From: an uncultured Mollicutes bacterium
Lineage (GTDB): Bacteria; Bacillota_I; Bacilli_A; UBA3375
Assembly: GCA_947313935.1 (NCBI GenBank)
Contig: CAMZNW010000116.1
Location: 1-9,571 of the forward strand
Direction: 5' to 3'
Length of the DNA stretch: 9,571 nucleotides
Made by a program: the position numbers and the translations under genes. Positions 7,125-9,571 of this stretch are shown one piece after another; positions within the stretch are counted from its first letter, which is position 1; the number at the start of each line of letters is the position of its first letter. The notes below the pieces were generated by a model. The model was not told where the DNA came from. It was given only the letters and a program-made list of their open reading frames with translations, and did no database searches.

Positions 7125-7565
7125 TTACTCCTTACCTGCTACTACGTCAGTTGTAATACCCATTGATCGAGCAGTACCTATAATTGTTAACATAGCTGCA
7201 TCTATATCATTTGCATTTAAATCTGGCATTTTTTTTTCAGCAATCTCTCTAACTTGTACTTCAGTTAAATTTCCTACTTTATCACTATGTGAAGTTGATG
7301 AACCTTTTTTTAATCCTGCTGCATTTTTTATCATTGTTGAAGCCGGAGCTTGTTTTAAAATGAAATCGTATGAACGATCTTCAAAAATAGAAATGATTGC
7401 CGGAGCTAATTCACCACTAGTTCTTTCTTTTGTTTGTTCATTGAATTTTTGACAAAATTCAACCATGTTAACACCAGTTGGTCCAAGTGTTGTCCCTACC
7501 ATTGAAGGATTTGCTTGACCTGATGGCAATTGTAATTTTACAATTTGTTTTAAAGTTTTAGCCAT
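7125..7565 (-). CDS. rplK: 50S ribosomal protein L11, with altered proline motif
   Basis: A 146-aa L11. The protein sits at the GTPase-associated centre of 23S rRNA, contacts EF-G and is needed for RelA activation; it is also where thiostrepton-type antibiotics bind. Conserved parts include KLQLPSGQANP (10-20), GVNMVEFCQKFN (31-42), the EDRSYDFILKQAP strand and the C-terminal KMPDLNANDIDAAMLTIIGTARSMGI. The usual NPxPPVGPALGQ linker is instead NPSMVGTTLGP (19-29): one residue shorter, without the double proline or the proline after VG. The tail TTDVVAGKE is a few residues longer than usual. The ATG at 7565 has AGGAGG about 8 bases upstream. It is first in the operon with rplA; nusG and secE are not next to it. 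Confidence 0.98.
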   Translation of the reverse strand: MAKTLKQIVKLQLPSGQANPSMVGTTLGPTGVNMVEFCQKFNEQTKERTSGELAPAIISIFEDRSYDFILKQAPASTMIKNAAGLKKGSSTSHSDKVGNLTEVQVREIAEKKMPDLNANDIDAAMLTIIGTARSMGITTDVVAGKE

Positions 7566-7582
7566 TATAGCCTCCTATTTTG

Positions 7583-7609
7583 TATGTGGTTAGATTTCTC
7601 TCCCACAAT
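7583..7609 (-). promoter_or_regulatory. L1-type ribosomal protein leader before rplK
   Basis: The minus strand has TGTGG and CCACA arms (7603-7607 and 7585-7589) around an asymmetric internal loop (GAG opposite AA) and a short AGA/TCT helix closed by GAAA. The strand reads GTGGGAGAGAAATCTAACCA in this part. This is the form of the L1-binding mRNA element that mimics the 23S L1 site and is known before rplK in Bacillus-like species. L1 binding here would repress rplK-rplA translation. The distal arm is about 10 bases before the AGGAGG ribosome site. Confidence 0.7.
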
Positions 7610-7629
7610 TGTATTTAACATACTTATAT

Positions 7630-7661
7630 AGTATACCATATTTTTATTATATGTATGTTAA
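7630..7661 (-). promoter_or_regulatory. Candidate promoter of rplK-rplA
   Basis: On the minus strand TATACT (7630-7635) is a good -10 about 65 bases before the rplK start and would begin the transcript near 7623, just upstream of the L1 leader. The best -35-like hexamer, TTAACA (7656-7661), is 20 bases away, longer than the ideal 17, so the exact -35 is uncertain. Confidence 0.4.
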
Positions 7662-8088
7662 TTATTTAATAACTATACTTTTATTATTATATATTTTCTA
7701 ATATGATATTAATAAATATTTATTATATTTAAAAGTTTCATATAAAATATTTCATTATATCTTTAATAATATTATTATTTGTATTGAATTTTATTCTCTT
7801 TACTCATAACATTGATATTCTATTTTTAGTTATACTAGAAATTAAAAAATGTGAAAAAATTAATCAAATAACTATTGTTTCTTTACAATATAATTAATCT
7901 AGTAATATTTGTATTTATTAAAAAATTATTATCTTTTATTAATTAAAATTTTTTGTTTTAATCTTAATAACAACTCTAATTCAATATTCATTAATTTTGC
8001 TAATGTACATCAAAATCCTTATAAAATCACAACTAAATTTATTTACTTTTTATTATCTTTATTTATAACTTTCCTTATTTTCATAATG
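7662..8088. other. Gene-free A/T-rich divergent spacer
   Basis: This stretch lies between the divergent rplK and dgk transcripts. I see no ribosome site followed by a start codon on either strand, no RNA gene and no long repeat. It includes a perfect 16-base palindrome, TAATAAATATTTATTA (7710-7725), and a possible plus-strand promoter TTGAAT-17-TAACAT near 7792-7820; both could arise by chance here. A long open frame starting with TTG at 7909 crosses it, but its first 102 codons encode only Phe/Leu/Ile/Tyr/Asn-rich sequence ahead of the true dgk start. Confidence 0.6.
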
Positions 8089-8097
8089 TGTTATAAT
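8089..8097 (+). promoter_or_regulatory. Candidate extended -10 promoter of dgk-dck
   Basis: TGTTATAAT is a perfect extended -10 (TGnTATAAT). No convincing -35 is seen 17 bases upstream. Transcription would begin near 8104, giving a leader of about 110 bases to the dgk start. It is one of several A/T-rich candidates in the spacer and is preferred for the TG extension. Confidence 0.35.
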
Positions 8098-8214
8098 AAT
8101 AATAGAATATTTTTAATAGAATATAAGTTTTTATATATTTTTTTAATTTTAAACTTATACTTTTTATTATTTATTCTAATTAAAAATAGTACTTATATTA
8201 AATTTAGGAGTTAT

Positions 8215-8841
8215 ATGTTCATAACTATTGAAGGTCCAATTGGTGTCGGTAAATCATCATTAACTAAACTCGTTTCAAAAGAATTCAATATGTTTGAACT
8301 TTATGAAATTGTTCAAGAAAATCCTTTTTTAGAAAAATTTTATACTAACCAACAAAAATATGCTTTTCAAACAGAAATGTTTTTTTTGACAAATCGCTTT
8401 ACTCAACTTATTAATTTAAAAAAAGATTACTTAGATAAAGATATTGATGTAGTTAGTGATTATAACATTTATAAAAATATGATTTTTGCACGTAATAGTT
8501 TATCTAAATATGAATTAGATATATTTAATGATATTTATACTTCTATGACTAATAATTTAGTTACAAACGAATTAACTATTTTTATTACTGCATCACTTAA
8601 TACTCTTAAATATCGTATTGCATCTCGTGCAAGAAGTTTTGAAGATGATATTAGTGATTCTTATTTAGAATATTTAATTGATGCTTATAATACTTATATT
8701 AATGAAAAACTTATTCAAACCCCTCAAAATATTATTATTTTAGATGGAGATAAATTAGATTTTGTTAATAATACTTCTGATCAAAATTATGTACTATATT
8801 TAATTAAAAATAAAATTGAAAATTTGGAGCAAAATGAATAA
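8215..8841 (+). CDS. dgk: Deoxyguanosine/deoxyadenosine kinase-type deoxynucleoside kinase
   Basis: A 208-aa deoxynucleoside kinase that phosphorylates purine deoxynucleosides, probably deoxyguanosine, for dNTP salvage. The P-loop is GPIGVGKSS (7-15), the conserved acidic residue lies in ELYEIVQENPF (28-38), and SDYNIYKNMIFAR (81-93) matches the ADYHIYKNVIFAE motif that marks Bacillus Dgk (YaaG) in place of the more common DRS. The LID region is RIASRARSFE (134-143), with Ala where most relatives have Gly. The DGDKLDF segment (177-183) matches DGDSKDF of YaaG. The ATG at 8215 is chosen because AGGAG lies 5 bases upstream and the kinase fold begins at once; a TTG 102 codons earlier would add a tail without similarity. 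The gene overlaps dck by 8 bases. The substrate call rests on likeness to YaaG. Confidence 0.92.
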   Translation: MFITIEGPIGVGKSSLTKLVSKEFNMFELYEIVQENPFLEKFYTNQQKYAFQTEMFFLTNRFTQLINLKKDYLDKDIDVVSDYNIYKNMIFARNSLSKYELDIFNDIYTSMTNNLVTNELTIFITASLNTLKYRIASRARSFEDDISDSYLEYLIDAYNTYINEKLIQTPQNIIILDGDKLDFVNNTSDQNYVLYLIKNKIENLEQNE

Positions 8842-9472
8842 AATTAATGAAAATATAGTTATTGGTATTGCTGGAACTGTTGGGGTTGGTAAATCTACTT
8901 TAACCAAAAAATTAGGTGAAAAATTAAATTTACGGACTTCTTATGAAAATATTGATAAAAATCCATACTTAGATAAATATTATAATGATTTTTCTCGTTG
9001 GGGATTTCATTTACAAATATTCTTTTTAGCTGAACGTTTTAAAGCACAAAAAAAAATGTTTGAATATGGTGGTGGATATATACAAGATCGAACAATTTAT
9101 GAAGACTTAGAAATATTTGCTAAAATGAATTACGAAAATAATACTATGTCTAAAGATGATTTTGATACATATAATAGTTTATTTTCAGCAATGGTTTATT
9201 CACCATTTTTTAATCACCCAGATATTGTAATTTATTTAGAAGGTGATATTGATGAAATTATTAATCGTGTTAATTATCGTGGCCGTAGTATGGAAATTGA
9301 AACTGATCAATCTTATTGGAAAACATTACACACTCGTTATCAAACATGGATTAATCAATATAGTTATTCACCAATATTACGTTTAAATATTAATGATTAT
9401 GATGTTGATGATGATGCATCTATTGATTTAATTATTAATAAAATAGAAAAAATTCTTTTAGTAAAAAATTAA
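8834..9472 (+). CDS. dck: Deoxyadenosine/deoxycytidine kinase
   Basis: A 212-aa deoxynucleoside kinase very like Bacillus YaaF (Dck), which phosphorylates deoxycytidine and deoxyadenosine. The P-loop GTVGVGKST is at 14-22, then NPYLDKYYNDFSRWGFHLQIFFLAERFK (43-70) with the substrate-pocket Gln. The catalytic DRTIYED motif is at 85-91, the TMSKDDFDTYNSLFSAMV helix follows, and the LID is RVNYRGRSME (145-154). The ATG at 8834 lies inside the end of dgk (ATGAATAA) with GGAG 4 bases upstream; a TTG 18 bases earlier is not needed. The pair gives salvage for purine and cytosine deoxynucleosides from one transcript and would be most useful to a cell that takes up DNA breakdown products. A hairpin terminator follows. 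Confidence 0.95.
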   Translation: MNKINENIVIGIAGTVGVGKSTLTKKLGEKLNLRTSYENIDKNPYLDKYYNDFSRWGFHLQIFFLAERFKAQKKMFEYGGGYIQDRTIYEDLEIFAKMNYENNTMSKDDFDTYNSLFSAMVYSPFFNHPDIVIYLEGDIDEIINRVNYRGRSMEIETDQSYWKTLHTRYQTWINQYSYSPILRLNINDYDVDDDASIDLIINKIEKILLVKN

Positions 9473-9485
9473 ATATTCTTTTATT

Positions 9486-9517
9486 AAAAAAAACATAATA
9501 ATTTATTATGTCTTTTT
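9486..9517. terminator. Bidirectional intrinsic terminator after dck
   Basis: The inverted repeat ACATAATAA and TTATTATGT (9493-9511) has only one base between its arms, so the real hairpin has 7-8 pairs and a small loop. It is followed on the plus strand by C and five T residues. On the minus strand a run of eight A on the plus side gives a T tract, so it can act both ways. It lies about 20 bases after the dck stop. Confidence 0.75.
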
Positions 9518-9564
9518 ATTACTAATCTTAAATTAAATTTATCTAATTTAAACTTACTAATAAT

Positions 9565-9571
9565 GGAGGAG
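9565..9571 (+). promoter_or_regulatory. Ribosome binding site of a gene beyond the window edge
   Basis: The window ends in GGAGGAG, a strong match to the anti-Shine-Dalgarno, on the plus strand about 50 bases after the terminator. A plus-strand gene probably begins within 10-15 bases beyond the edge. Nothing of its coding sequence is visible. Confidence 0.5.

Noticed and set aside
7710..7725. Perfect 16-base palindrome TAATAAATATTTATTA as an operator
   Set aside because: In several hundred bases of almost pure A/T such a palindrome is about as frequent as chance would give, and no promoter element is clearly tied to it.
7909..8214. A 102-residue hydrophobic N-terminal extension of dgk starting with TTG, which would make a membrane-bound kinase
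   Set aside because: It has no ribosome site, its composition is that of translated A/T-rich spacer, and a perfect AGGAG-ATG sits exactly where the kinase fold begins at 8215.
7608..8214. Replication origin in the divergent spacer
   Set aside because: No convincing DnaA box cluster (TTATnCACA) is visible, and no dnaA or dnaN lies nearby.

Overview
The window is very A+T-rich (well under 30% G+C by eye) and reads as chromosomal core DNA of a low-G+C Gram-positive bacterium of the Bacilli/Erysipelotrichia/Mollicutes side. The support is an L11-L1 operon with an L1-type leader, a YitT-family membrane protein, a truB-ribF pair, a PerR-like Fur protein, and a dgk/dck pair that closely resembles Bacillus YaaG/YaaF. 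TGA appears to act as a stop (ribF and assT both end in TGA inside ATGA overlaps) and Trp is TGG where checked, so the code is the ordinary bacterial one rather than the mycoplasma code. The exact lineage cannot be named; a gut commensal is only a guess.

Layout. About 7.6 kb on the left is read on the minus strand; from right to left: L1-type leader, rplK (L11), rplA (L1), a terminator, then a chain of overlapping genes yitT - truB - ribF - assT (aryl-sulfate sulfotransferase) - a 41-aa membrane peptide, then asnS with its own likely promoter, a weak hairpin terminator, and a PerR-like fur gene. About 600 bases of gene-free A/T-rich DNA separate this block from a plus-strand pair, dgk and dck, which overlap by 8 bases and end at a bidirectional terminator. 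The last 7 bases look like the ribosome binding site of a further gene.

The genes cover translation (L1, L11, AsnRS, TruB), flavin cofactor synthesis (RibF), deoxynucleoside salvage (Dgk/Dck), a metal-dependent repressor and a membrane/cell-surface group (YitT, sulfotransferase, small peptide). Most unusual points: truB carries an in-frame TAA that separates catalytic residues; an extracytoplasmic sulfotransferase is translationally coupled to truB-ribF and followed by an undescribed 41-aa membrane peptide; the sulfotransferase has Gln where the family's catalytic Arg is expected; L11 lacks its conserved double proline; and the PerR-like protein has Asn where the redox-critical Asp of PerR lies. 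Family assignments are from recall of sequences and motifs; no database search was possible.
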